A stretch of 64,000 nt of DNA from Mucilaginibacter sp. OK283. GTDB lineage: Bacteria > Bacteroidota > Bacteroidia > Sphingobacteriales > Sphingobacteriaceae. The DNA lies in the NCBI RefSeq assembly GCF_900110415.1, contig NZ_FODR01000006.1:310001-374000 (forward strand). The letters are read 5' to 3'. Below, piece after piece: positions 27,093 to 34,959 of the stretch. Both the position numbers and the translations under genes were made by a program. Position 1 is the first letter of the stretch; every line of letters starts with the position of its first letter. The notes below the pieces were generated by a model. The model did no database searches, had not been told where the DNA came from, and saw nothing but the letters and a program-made list of their open reading frames with translations.

Positions 27093-27602
27093 ATGGCTAA
27101 GGCAAAAAAAAAGAAAAAAAATCTGTTTGAAAGGTTTGCCAACTGGGCAACTATCGCTACCGGAAGTTCCGCTGCCTTTATAGGCGCGGTATCTATCATC
27201 ATCATATGGGGAGTAACTGGGCCCATTTTTCAGTACTCCAATACCTGGCAGCTTATTATTAATACCGGTACAACAATAGTTACTTTTTTAATGGTTTTTT
27301 TGATCCAAAAATCACAAAATAAAGATTCAAAAGCCATACATTTAAAACTGAATGAATTGCTGGCCTCGCACCAGGGTGCAAGTAACCGGATGGTTGATAT
27401 CGAAGACTTGAATGAGCTGGAGCTTGATCAGTTGCATAAGTTTTATGTACAGTTATCTGAACTTGCAGAATTGGAAGATGATATCACCTGCACGCATTCG
27501 ATTGACGCGGCCGCCGCAAACCATAACAGCAAATTAGAGCACCTTAAAGCAAGCCCACATTACATCAATGCCATCAAAAATCGAAGTAAAAAAAGTAATT
27601 GA
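27093..27602 (+). CDS. Low-affinity iron permease family membrane protein
   Basis: A 169-residue protein with a lysine-rich N-terminus (MAKAKKKKKN) and two TM helices (about 20-42 and 50-69), then a cytosolic helical tail. The segments FANWATIATGSSAAFI, FQYSNTWQLIINTGTTIVTFLMVFLIQ and SQNKDSKAIHLKLNELL match the bacterial Iron_permease (Fet4-like) family. Yeast Fet4 has low-affinity Fe(II) transport; bacterial members are much shorter and their transport role is unproven. Its last 35 nt overlap the start of the GNAT gene, so the two are translated from one mRNA. Confidence 0.85.
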   Translation: MAKAKKKKKNLFERFANWATIATGSSAAFIGAVSIIIIWGVTGPIFQYSNTWQLIINTGTTIVTFLMVFLIQKSQNKDSKAIHLKLNELLASHQGASNRMVDIEDLNELELDQLHKFYVQLSELAELEDDITCTHSIDAAAANHNSKLEHLKASPHYINAIKNRSKKSN

Positions 27603-27993
27603 ACAAACAGAACTGGATAAGGCATCGGCCATCAGATATGAAGTATTTGTTATTGGCCAGGATTGCCCCCCCGAGCTTGAGGCTGAATTTGATGAGGAAT
27701 CCACACATTTTTTGGCAACAGTGAATGGAGAACCGGCCGGTGCCTGCCGCTTTAGGAAAACCGAAAAAGGCTATAAATTGGAACGATTTGCTGTACTACA
27801 AAAATTCCGGGGGCTGGGTATTGGCCAGACCCTTGTAACAGCGGCGCTGGAGGCCTTGCCGGCCGACGCAGATTACATTTACCTGCACGCGCAGGTACAG
27901 GCAGTATCACTATATACCAGGTTTGGTTTTGTGCAGTCGGGGTCAGAGTTTGAAGAAGCTGGGATGAGGCATTATAAAATGGTTAAAAAATAA
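27568..27993 (+). CDS. GNAT-family N-acetyltransferase (YjcF/ElaA-like)
   Basis: A 141-residue GNAT. It contains RYEVFVIGQDCPPELEAEFD at about 24-43, the beta-4 strand LERFAVLQKFRG, the acetyl-CoA loop GLGIGQTLV (about 90-98) and the final YTRFGFVQSGSEF. The pattern resembles YjcF/ElaA-type acetyltransferases, whose substrates are mostly unknown. The ATG at 27568 lies within the permease-like gene; no later start would keep the first beta-strand, so the overlap is accepted. Confidence 0.87.
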   Translation: MPSKIEVKKVIEQTELDKASAIRYEVFVIGQDCPPELEAEFDEESTHFLATVNGEPAGACRFRKTEKGYKLERFAVLQKFRGLGIGQTLVTAALEALPADADYIYLHAQVQAVSLYTRFGFVQSGSEFEEAGMRHYKMVKK

Positions 27994-28068
27994 TGCAATT
28001 TGTTCATAAGCAATATTGAACTATACAAGTAGACAACATAGGCCGCGATTCTGTATACAGCCCGCAAG

Positions 28069-28839
28069 CTACTCAAATAACTCCTGCTCATCTGTATAAT
28101 AAGTTTTCCTTGAGCCTTCTTTTACCTTGATTTCTGCGCCTTTTGGGCTGTGGGTTTTCTTTGAGTTATGGATCAGCATAAAATCGCGAACCTCACCGTT
28201 AATGATGTCCGGATTTGATTTAAGGATCGCCTTTTCAGCATCTTTTAAAACACGATGAATTGAATCAGTAAGATCATTAAGCCTCGCTTCGGGTATTTTG
28301 TTACTTACCGAAAAAGGGGAGATGCCCGCATGCCACAATATTTCGTCGGCGTAGGCATTGCCTATACCCCGGATGATCTTTTGATCTAATAGAACAGTTT
28401 TTATGTTGGTTTTGGTTTTAACTAACCGTGTTTTCAAAAAATCGGCATTAATTGCCATGGCATCCGGCGATTCTTTTTCTTCAGGGTTTAAGGTTGGATT
28501 GGCGATTCCCTGGAAGTCAGTTAGCACCAGGCCGGTACCATCGGTAAAATGTAATTCGATGATGGGATATTTATTTTCGTTTTTTCCATCAAACAAAAAC
28601 AACTTGCCGTGCAGCATCAGGTGCAGGGCAAGTATATCACCTTTGCCGAATTTTAAATAAAGCTCTTTGCCCTCGCGGTACACCTTATCCAGCTTTTGGC
28701 CTTCAAGGGTGTCTTTTAACTGTTTATGGGTTACATTAAGCTTTTTGGCATTAACTATAACAACATTCTTAACGGTTTTACCACTAAGTTTTTTATCAAG
28801 GTTGTGGCTGAAAGCCTGCAGATCGGGTAGCTCGGGCAT
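28069..28839 (-). CDS. Fpg/Nei-family DNA glycosylase with degenerate zinc finger
   Basis: A 256-residue base-excision repair glycosylase/AP lyase. Start MPELPDLQAF is required because Pro2 is the catalytic nucleophile and Glu3 the acid; an in-frame ATG 24 nt upstream is rejected. K58 in REGKELYL fits the conserved beta-hairpin Lys. The central H2TH region reads DQKIIRGIGNAYADEILWHAGI. The C-terminal finger keeps its spacing (HNSKKTHSPKGAEIKVKEGSRKTYYTDEQ) but all four zinc cysteines are missing, like the zincless finger described for NEIL1. It probably removes oxidised pyrimidines or purines; lesion preference cannot be read. Confidence 0.88.
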   Translation of the reverse strand: MPELPDLQAFSHNLDKKLSGKTVKNVVIVNAKKLNVTHKQLKDTLEGQKLDKVYREGKELYLKFGKGDILALHLMLHGKLFLFDGKNENKYPIIELHFTDGTGLVLTDFQGIANPTLNPEEKESPDAMAINADFLKTRLVKTKTNIKTVLLDQKIIRGIGNAYADEILWHAGISPFSVSNKIPEARLNDLTDSIHRVLKDAEKAILKSNPDIINGEVRDFMLIHNSKKTHSPKGAEIKVKEGSRKTYYTDEQELFE

Positions 28840-28886
28840 GGTAGTTGATGTTTTAAAAATCAAACCAAATATAAATGGATTAGTTT

Positions 28887-29786
28887 TTAATTTACCAGCT
28901 GATTGTCACTTGCCCTGCCAAATCCTACTGTATCCCGGTACATTTGCGGCGATACATCGGCATTGGTTTTAAAAAACCGGCTGAAATAATATTCGTCTTC
29001 ATATCCCAGTTCCCATGCTATTTCTTTTACGGGCTTATTGGTTAAATACAACTCGCGTTTGGCCTCGATGATAATGCGTTCGGCAATCAGGTTACTGATG
29101 GTTTTATTAAAATGGCTTTTGGTGATGCGGGCCAGCGCTTTTGCCGAAATGTTGAGCATATCGGCATAATCGCTCGCGCTGTGCTTGGTTTTGTAATGCA
29201 TTTCGATGGCATCTTGAAGGCTTTGCAAAACAAACGGTTCTTTATTTATTTTGTCGGGATCCCTGTCCAACACCTGCTGTTCGGATTTTAGGCGGGAAGC
29301 AGTGATCAAGAAAATTTTCAGATACGATACCAGGATATCAAATTGGGCTATGCCCTTGTTTTGCATTTCGGCTTTTACCTGGTTTATCACCATATCAAAG
29401 GTAGCGGCACTGGTGGCGTCGATTTTTATATATGGCGGATGGTAAATATTGTCAAACAAAATACCACTGCACGATACCTCTTTATGATGCTTATGGATAC
29501 AAAAAAAATCGGGGTGAAACTGAATAGCTACGCCGTTAATAGCCTGCGCTGTAGAAAGCATAAAGGGCTGATAGGGCGTAAACGCAAGCAGGTTGTCCTT
29601 TTCAAAGCTATATTCCGAAAAATCAGATTTTAACCTGCCCGATCCCTCTTTTACCCAGATAACCGAAAAATAATTATTACGCTGTAAATGGTCGAAATAG
29701 CTGTTATCCTCAAATAAAAAAAGTTTAAAGGCAAGGTTCCCGGTTAAAGGATCAACCAGGGTAAAAGTATTTTGGTTGTCGGTCAT
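28887..29786 (-). CDS. AraC-family transcriptional regulator
   Basis: A 299-residue regulator. The N-terminal half (about 10-140) is a cupin-like ligand domain (FSVIWVKEGSGRLKSDFSEY, GVAIQFHPDFFC). The C-terminal AraC domain (about 190-290) has two HTHs: YADMLNISAKALARITKSHF and VKEIAWELGYEDEYYFSRFF. Its ATG directly follows the stop of the PNPOx-like gene on the same strand, so it is co-transcribed with that gene and the DUF1348 gene and probably controls them or itself. Confidence 0.92.
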   Translation of the reverse strand: MTDNQNTFTLVDPLTGNLAFKLFLFEDNSYFDHLQRNNYFSVIWVKEGSGRLKSDFSEYSFEKDNLLAFTPYQPFMLSTAQAINGVAIQFHPDFFCIHKHHKEVSCSGILFDNIYHPPYIKIDATSAATFDMVINQVKAEMQNKGIAQFDILVSYLKIFLITASRLKSEQQVLDRDPDKINKEPFVLQSLQDAIEMHYKTKHSASDYADMLNISAKALARITKSHFNKTISNLIAERIIIEAKRELYLTNKPVKEIAWELGYEDEYYFSRFFKTNADVSPQMYRDTVGFGRASDNQLVN

Positions 29787-30401
29787 TTATTTTGATGCTA
29801 ACTGTGCTTTAAGAGCGTGGTTTTCGGCTCTCAATTTATTGATGTATTCGTGTTGGGCCGCAAACTCATGTTGAATCTCCTCAAGGGTATACCGTGGGGT
29901 AATATGTTGCGGGCAGTTCCAATCGTAAGCTGTTACCTTTAATATAATGATCCTTTCGGGCTTAAATTTATAATCCGGCAGGTTTAGCTTATCATACAAT
30001 TCGGCGTTATTATCGATATCTAAAATACTTGCTTCTGCAAAAATCTTAAGCCGGGCTTTTGCGGCCTGGTCCAACAAGAACAAGGCTACTTTATTGTGGG
30101 TAGCCAAATTACCTGCGGATATGTATTGCTTATTGCCTCCAAAATCAATAAAGCCCAGTGTTTCATGATCCAACACCTTTAAAAAGCCTTTTGGTCCGCC
30201 GCGAAACTGTATATAAGGATAACCACTTTCGCTAATAGTTGACATGTAAAAATTATCCTGCCGGCTTATAAAATCCTCTTCGGCTTCGGTAAAACCATCA
30301 GTGTATTTAAATTCCTGCTGCCGTGCATAACCGGCCCGGCTGCCGTAGCGTTCCTGGAAACCCTTTACGGCATCGGTAAAAGCAATTTGCGCGTAATTCA
30401 T
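29787..30401 (-). CDS. Pyridoxamine 5'-phosphate oxidase-like (FMN-binding split barrel) protein
   Basis: A 204-residue protein of the PNPOx-like split-barrel fold: FISRQDNFYMSTISESGYPYIQFRGGPKGFLKVLD, LGFIDFGGNKQYISAGNL and VALFLLDQAAKARLKIFAEA. Members bind FMN or F420 and reduce small molecules. The start MNYAQIAFTDAV is chosen because an upstream in-frame ATG at 30560 lies inside the DUF1348 gene and adds 53 residues without family support. It is the middle gene of DUF1348-PNPOx-AraC, 10 nt after the first. A C-terminal coiled segment (LRAENHALKAQL) is present. True vitamin B6 oxidase activity is unlikely. Confidence 0.85.
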   Translation of the reverse strand: MNYAQIAFTDAVKGFQERYGSRAGYARQQEFKYTDGFTEAEEDFISRQDNFYMSTISESGYPYIQFRGGPKGFLKVLDHETLGFIDFGGNKQYISAGNLATHNKVALFLLDQAAKARLKIFAEASILDIDNNAELYDKLNLPDYKFKPERIIILKVTAYDWNCPQHITPRYTLEEIQHEFAAQHEYINKLRAENHALKAQLASK

Positions 30402-30411
30402 AACCCTGGTT

Positions 30412-30828
30412 TTAAAACAGTTTCCTGTCGGTTTCGGCAATAGGCATATCGTTAATGCTGGCAAAACGTTTTTGCATATAGCCGTTCTCGTCAAATTCCC
30501 AAAGTTCGTTGCCATAGCTGCGGTACCACTGGCCGGTGTGGTCGTGCCATTCGTACTCAAACCTTACAGCCATACGGTTTTCGCGGAAACCCCAAAGTTC
30601 TTTCTTTAATTTATAATCCAGTTCTTTCTCCCATTTCCGGGTTAAAAACTGTTTAACTTCTTCGCGGCCATTTATAAAATCGGTGCGGTTGCGCCATTCA
30701 GTATCAATGGTATAGGCAAGGCTCACCTTTTCAGGATCGCGGGTATTCCAGGCATCCTCGGCAGCCTGCACTTTCTGCTGTGCTGTTTCCATGTTAAAAG
30801 GAGGGAGGGGATAGCGTTTGTTTTCCAT
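30412..30828 (-). CDS. DUF1348 (NTF2-like fold) protein
   Basis: A 138-residue protein of the DUF1348/SnoaL-like NTF2 fold: AAEDAWNTRDPEKVSLAYT, the signature DTEWRNRTDFINGREEVKQFL, and the beta-sheet VRFEYEWHDHTGQWYRSYGNELWEF. The fold is a cone-shaped barrel often binding small hydrophobic ligands; biochemical function is unknown. It begins the three-gene unit with the PNPOx-like and AraC genes. The ATG at 30828 precedes a conserved-looking RYPLPPF segment. Confidence 0.87.
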   Translation of the reverse strand: MENKRYPLPPFNMETAQQKVQAAEDAWNTRDPEKVSLAYTIDTEWRNRTDFINGREEVKQFLTRKWEKELDYKLKKELWGFRENRMAVRFEYEWHDHTGQWYRSYGNELWEFDENGYMQKRFASINDMPIAETDRKLF

Positions 30829-30873
30829 GATGTCGTTGTTTTAAACTTGATAAAAGTAGTGAAAGAGAGGCGA

Positions 30874-31000
30874 GAATCAAGAGTCAAGAATCAAGATGAA
30901 AAAACTGCACCTGTCTAATTATTGATCGCCGGCACTTAATTCTTTTTAATTATGCTGAAAAAATACCTGGAGCTGTCTTAATTCTTGATTCTTGATTCTT
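30874..31000. repeat. Imperfect inverted repeat of AATCAAGA units
   Basis: GAATCAAGAGTCAAGAATCAAG (30874-30895, two near-direct units) is inverted as ATTCTTGATTCTTGATTC near 30981-30998. It lies between the AhpD-like gene's stop and the DUF1348 gene's start and may act as a terminator or a mobile-repeat remnant. Confidence 0.45.
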
Positions 31001-31001
31001 T

Positions 31002-31559
31002 TTACAAGGCTTCAACAGAGTTATAAGCGTTTACCACCGGGAAATCAATGTCGGTTTTGGCGGTATTATTAAAATAGTTGGTCAGAACATTTAGTGCAAC
31101 GTGACCAACAATTTCGCCTATCTCACCATCGGTGAAGCCTGCGGCTTTTACCGCTTCAACGTCGGCATCATTTACAAGGCCTTGTTTAGCTGTTAAAATA
31201 GTTGCAAATTGCAAAGCCACTGCTGTTTTAGCATCATGGTTATTCGAGTTACGGGCATCGGTTAAAGTTGCAGCGTCAATATGTGCCAGCTTTTCGCCTA
31301 TATAGGTATGTGCAGATAAACAGTAATCACAATTGTTTTTTTCGGATACGGCCATAGCCAGCAGCTCACCGGTTTTTGCTCCAAGCTTGCCATGTGCCAG
31401 TGCCCCGCTAAAGTTCAGGTAACCTTCTAACAAGGCCGATGAATTGCCCATGGTGCTCATCATGTTGGGTACAACACCCAATTTACTTTGTATTGCAGAA
31501 AATAATTCTTTTGTTTTGCCTGTAGCTTCGTCAGGATTTAATGCTTTTAAACGTGCCAT
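31002..31559 (-). CDS. Carboxymuconolactone decarboxylase/AhpD-like protein
   Basis: A 185-residue AhpD-like protein. The redox motif EKNNCDYCLSAHTYI places Glu73, Cys77, Cys80 and His84 in the E-CxxC-xxxH pattern of alkylhydroperoxidase AhpD and related peroxidase-type enzymes. The start MARLKAL is chosen; an upstream in-frame start adds a Cys-rich stretch without family support. It probably reduces peroxides with a thiol partner. No ahpC is adjacent. A 173-nt gap with an inverted repeat separates it from the DUF1348 unit. Confidence 0.88.
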   Translation of the reverse strand: MARLKALNPDEATGKTKELFSAIQSKLGVVPNMMSTMGNSSALLEGYLNFSGALAHGKLGAKTGELLAMAVSEKNNCDYCLSAHTYIGEKLAHIDAATLTDARNSNNHDAKTAVALQFATILTAKQGLVNDADVEAVKAAGFTDGEIGEIVGHVALNVLTNYFNNTAKTDIDFPVVNAYNSVEAL

Positions 31560-31723
31560 TGTAGTATGTTTTTGTTTGTCGTTATTGACAATACAAAAGT
31601 GCACACAGCAGCAAAGCTGTAACATGGATGAATTTCGTTAGTACATGGACAATTTTCCCAACCGCGTTTTTTTTGCGCAAATGGGGGAGTCACAATGATT
31701 TTATCCCCCCTTAAACAACGCAT

Positions 31724-32770
31724 TTATAATAAAAAATTCTTGTACTTTTTTGCGGCAGCCTCTAATGCTTTACCCTGTGTCTTATTGAAATCGCCAAATA
31801 GGTTATAATTAATATCAACGGTATTTGTTTTAATTGTCCGCTTCCAGTTGCCAACAACCTGGTTATCTATCACTATTACCGGATCGAAAATTACATACCT
31901 GGCCTGCTCCCTGTATTTGGGCGCAACCAACGCGTCGCGATCTTTATAGGCTATGGCAAATTCATCAAACGCGGGCAGCAGGTACGCTTTATTTTTAGTT
32001 GAAGTAGTTGCTGTATGATGGGGCATCCAATATGTCTTTCCGTCAATCACTTCGCTTATTAGGTGCTCTTTTATATTTTCAAGACCGGTACCGGCGTCTG
32101 CAATAGTAAGCCCCGACCAGTTGGCAAAATCGTGTACGGTAGCTGGCCCCCGCGTATTAAAAAAGCCCGTTGCCAGTTTAGTTAGCGCTTCGTCGTGGGT
32201 TAGCAATGGGGTTGCCGGTGCTCGGTCATCAAGCAGCGCGTATGTAAATTGTTTACCAATGCGGCCACCACTGCAAATAACGCCGTCAAGTTCGGCATGC
32301 ATCAGTAAAAGGGTAAAGCGTAACTCGTCGGTTGGGATATGATTTCTGGTTAGCGCATCGGTTAATTCTGCTCGGGTGAGTTGTTTATTGCCTTGCATGG
32401 CTTGTATAAATACCCCGTTAGCTTTGTTAAATACAATACTATCCAGTTCGAATTTTTTATACATCCCTGCGTTAATGGCATGTATACGGGGTGCAGTAAG
32501 CGCCAGTATCCAACGGATATCGTCGGGCGCAACAAAGTGCCAGGTAGGCCTTAGCAGATGGGTGCGCAATATGCGGCCATCAGTGATAGCTTGTTCAACA
32601 ATACTTTCTTTTGCCGAGGTCATACGTATCCCAATGGCCCATTTGGCCCCTGCGTAATCCTGGGCCTGCATAGCCAGCATGTTTTTAACAACATCCTCCG
32701 GCTTGCTAAAAACAGGGCTGCTAATGTACTGGTTATGAATTCGCAACCGGGCTAAAGGATTATCTTTCAT
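31724..32770 (-). CDS. HTH_42 winged-helix protein (AlkZ-like DNA glycosylase family)
   Basis: A 348-residue protein of the HTH_42/winged-helix superfamily that includes AlkZ and AlkX (YcaQ). The N-terminal MLAMQAQDYAGAKWAI segment contains a Q-x-Q (Q35, Q37) at the position of the AlkZ catalytic motif. Three winged-helix-like repeats follow (RPTWHFVAPDDIRWIL, TRAELTDAL, FFNTRGPATVHDFANWSGL), then a C-terminal barrel with LLPAFDEFAIAYKDR. AlkZ unhooks crosslinks in DNA of a toxin producer; the substrate of this homologue is unknown. No toxin genes are adjacent, so a housekeeping alkylation repair role is more likely. Confidence 0.82.
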   Translation of the reverse strand: MKDNPLARLRIHNQYISSPVFSKPEDVVKNMLAMQAQDYAGAKWAIGIRMTSAKESIVEQAITDGRILRTHLLRPTWHFVAPDDIRWILALTAPRIHAINAGMYKKFELDSIVFNKANGVFIQAMQGNKQLTRAELTDALTRNHIPTDELRFTLLLMHAELDGVICSGGRIGKQFTYALLDDRAPATPLLTHDEALTKLATGFFNTRGPATVHDFANWSGLTIADAGTGLENIKEHLISEVIDGKTYWMPHHTATTSTKNKAYLLPAFDEFAIAYKDRDALVAPKYREQARYVIFDPVIVIDNQVVGNWKRTIKTNTVDINYNLFGDFNKTQGKALEAAAKKYKNFLL

Positions 32771-32881
32771 TGATAGTATTTTAGTTATATTACAAATTTA
32801 TCAGGCCTTAATGACAAAGGCATGTCAGCATGAAAAATTTGTTATAAGTAAATTAAAAACATTAACTCATCGCATTTAGCA

Positions 32882-32983
32882 ATGGGTATTGCGATAGGCC
32901 TGGCACTCCACAACGTAGCTATAGGTATATCTTTGGGCATTGCGGTTGGTTTGGCATTTAGCGCACAAAAAAGAGAACAATAA
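32882..32983 (+). CDS. Small glycine-rich membrane peptide
   Basis: A 33-codon frame, MGIAIGLALHNVAIGISLG and onward, made almost wholly of Gly, Ala, Ile and Leu in a glycine-zipper spacing, ending with a charged SAQKREQ tail. It would form one membrane helix. A strong hairpin terminator lies 16 nt after the stop, which supports a real transcript. The frame is open upstream to 32852 without another ATG. It resembles small glycine-zipper proteins seen in this phylum; the function is unknown. Confidence 0.5.
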   Translation: MGIAIGLALHNVAIGISLGIAVGLAFSAQKREQ

Positions 32984-32998
32984 CTTTAATAGGCACAA

Positions 32999-33030
32999 AA
33001 AAACGCGATACAATTAAGCATCGCGTTTTT
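32999..33030. terminator. Bidirectional terminator
   Basis: AAAAACGCGAT and ATCGCGTTTTT form an 11-bp perfect stem with A and T runs on both sides. It can end the small plus-strand gene and the minus-strand barrel gene. Confidence 0.88.
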
Positions 33031-33073
33031 ATAATATCAAAATATCAATTTTGTAAAATCTCTGGGTTATGAT

Positions 33074-34759
33074 TTAAAAATCATGATACAAATTCCTGAA
33101 TGAGCTTCTTAACCCAAAAGTAACCATCGTTGTTTTATTATCAGCTTTCGCGCTTTTTTCCTGGCGGTACAAGCCGCTTAATTCAAAACGGAGATTATAT
33201 TTAGGGTTAATTAAAAATGAAATTGTGCCTTCGGCATAGTAAAGCTGGGTGCTCAATCCCTGGCCAACATTGGTAGTAGTAGTTGCCGTTGGTACAAATG
33301 GTTTGTTCACTATTTTGCCGTTGTTTATGCTTTTTAATGTATCTGTACCATATTTGGCATAGTTTATTTGTCCTTGCAGGTCAATCCTTCCAAAAGAGTA
33401 GTTCAGAATGCCCAAAGCCTCCCTGAAATTTGCGCCATATGGATGTGCTAATGGATCGCCGTAAAAATTGTAGCTGCTTATGGTATTGGCATTTTGGTAA
33501 GTATACGGTTTAACGGTATTAAACTCAAAAAGGTAGTTAAAGCGCTTTACAGCAAAAAGATCGGCGCCGCGGATACCGACTTGTACGCCATTAGTATTAT
33601 CGGCATTATTGCCTGAGAAAAAATTACTGGCCTTAAACCTGTCAATCAATAACTGGGCATACAGCGCGGTTTTATCCGAAATTTTATATTTACCTGTAAA
33701 ACCAACCAACGTATTGTCTTTAGGTTGTTGAGATGGCCCCAACGAACTGGAGAAGAAAATCGGGTTTATCATGTTGGCATCAAAACCGCGCCTGTTGCCG
33801 TTTGCATCGGCTTCGGGCGAAATAAGCGCGTTAAAGAAACCGAAGGATACCCGGTTGCTCACGTTCCAGTCGATATAATGAAAAAATGCCCATTTGCGGC
33901 GGTTGCTGCCAAAGGTGTCGAATTTTGTTTCTTTCAGGTCTTCTATATAAGCCCAGGTTGCCATATACTGCACATGCTTACCCAGGTTGGCGGTCACCCT
34001 TAACAGGGGCATATTGGCTGCATAATCTGACAACAATAGAGATCGGTAACCATCGCCTATAAACATTTTATCCTCGCCCAGGGTAACATTGATATTTTTT
34101 GTTACGTTATAAGATAGGATTGCTGTGACATACGACCAATCTGCCAGGCCTTTAGTTATGCCATAATAGCGCTGATAAGCCAGCCCCGGTATAAAGCCGT
34201 TGGCATTAACAACCGTATTATAATAGGTAGGGAATTTTGCCTCGTTTTCATAACCACTGGTGTAAAATGAAAAGTTTTTACCAATGGTACCACCAAATTG
34301 ATACCCGCGGGTATTTAAATAAATACTTGAGTTTACCGTAAGGCTGGCTAACTGCCCCTGGGACGAAAACGTTTGGGCAGGACCGCCTGTTTTTGCGCTA
34401 AAATCTTTACTTACATCCAAATCCAGGAGGATATCGCCGTAAAAAGTGTAATTGGGCCTTTTAACTTCAAAAAGGTGTTCATTCAATAATTTGCGTGTAG
34501 CCCAGCTTTTACTGTTGGGGTTCACCCCAACATTCATAACCGAATCATAGCTGTGCTGGATAATGCTATCTATCAAAAATGGGCGCATGGAACTATGAAA
34601 CGCTGTTTTTGTTGAATAAATATCGGCATTGAACTTTTGGTACAGCTGGTAGGAGTTTGGCAGATAGGTTGATTGTGCCTTAACCCCTTGAACCGAAACC
34701 AGGAGGATGCCGGCTAACAAAAATGATTTTATGGACAGAAATGGGTAGATTTTTTGCAT
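33074..34759 (-). CDS. Wzi/RemB-like outer membrane beta-barrel protein
   Basis: A 561-residue protein with a signal peptide (about 1-28, ending VKAQS). The remainder is rich in alternating strands typical of an outer-membrane barrel, ending in FRNLYHDF with a terminal Phe. The segments ITLGEDKMFIGDGYRSLLLSD-like (near 205-225) and VSFGFFNALISPE resemble capsule assembly Wzi and the gliding-motility protein RemB of Bacteroidota. Wzi anchors capsule polysaccharide at the cell surface. It is a single gene, divergent from the DUF2723 gene. The assignment to RemB versus other Wzi-like proteins rests on overall pattern only. Confidence 0.75.
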   Translation of the reverse strand: MQKIYPFLSIKSFLLAGILLVSVQGVKAQSTYLPNSYQLYQKFNADIYSTKTAFHSSMRPFLIDSIIQHSYDSVMNVGVNPNSKSWATRKLLNEHLFEVKRPNYTFYGDILLDLDVSKDFSAKTGGPAQTFSSQGQLASLTVNSSIYLNTRGYQFGGTIGKNFSFYTSGYENEAKFPTYYNTVVNANGFIPGLAYQRYYGITKGLADWSYVTAILSYNVTKNINVTLGEDKMFIGDGYRSLLLSDYAANMPLLRVTANLGKHVQYMATWAYIEDLKETKFDTFGSNRRKWAFFHYIDWNVSNRVSFGFFNALISPEADANGNRRGFDANMINPIFFSSSLGPSQQPKDNTLVGFTGKYKISDKTALYAQLLIDRFKASNFFSGNNADNTNGVQVGIRGADLFAVKRFNYLFEFNTVKPYTYQNANTISSYNFYGDPLAHPYGANFREALGILNYSFGRIDLQGQINYAKYGTDTLKSINNGKIVNKPFVPTATTTTNVGQGLSTQLYYAEGTISFLINPKYNLRFELSGLYRQEKSAKADNKTTMVTFGLRSSFRNLYHDF

Positions 34760-34959
34760 CGCAACAAAATAAGTATTATTTATGGTAAGATAAAAATTTT
34801 CATTGGTAATAGATTTTGCAGGACATTTTTGAGTCCGAATATCTTGTTCTAAAAAAGTTAATAAATGTTAAATTTGGCACAGGCAAACTGTTTTTTTTAA
34901 TTACCATTTAAAAATAGTGATATTTGCCCGCGCGATAAAACCCTTACTATTTAATATAA

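Noticed and set aside
30402..30560. N-terminal extension of the PNPOx-like protein
   Set aside because: It lies wholly within the DUF1348 gene in another frame and has no family support.
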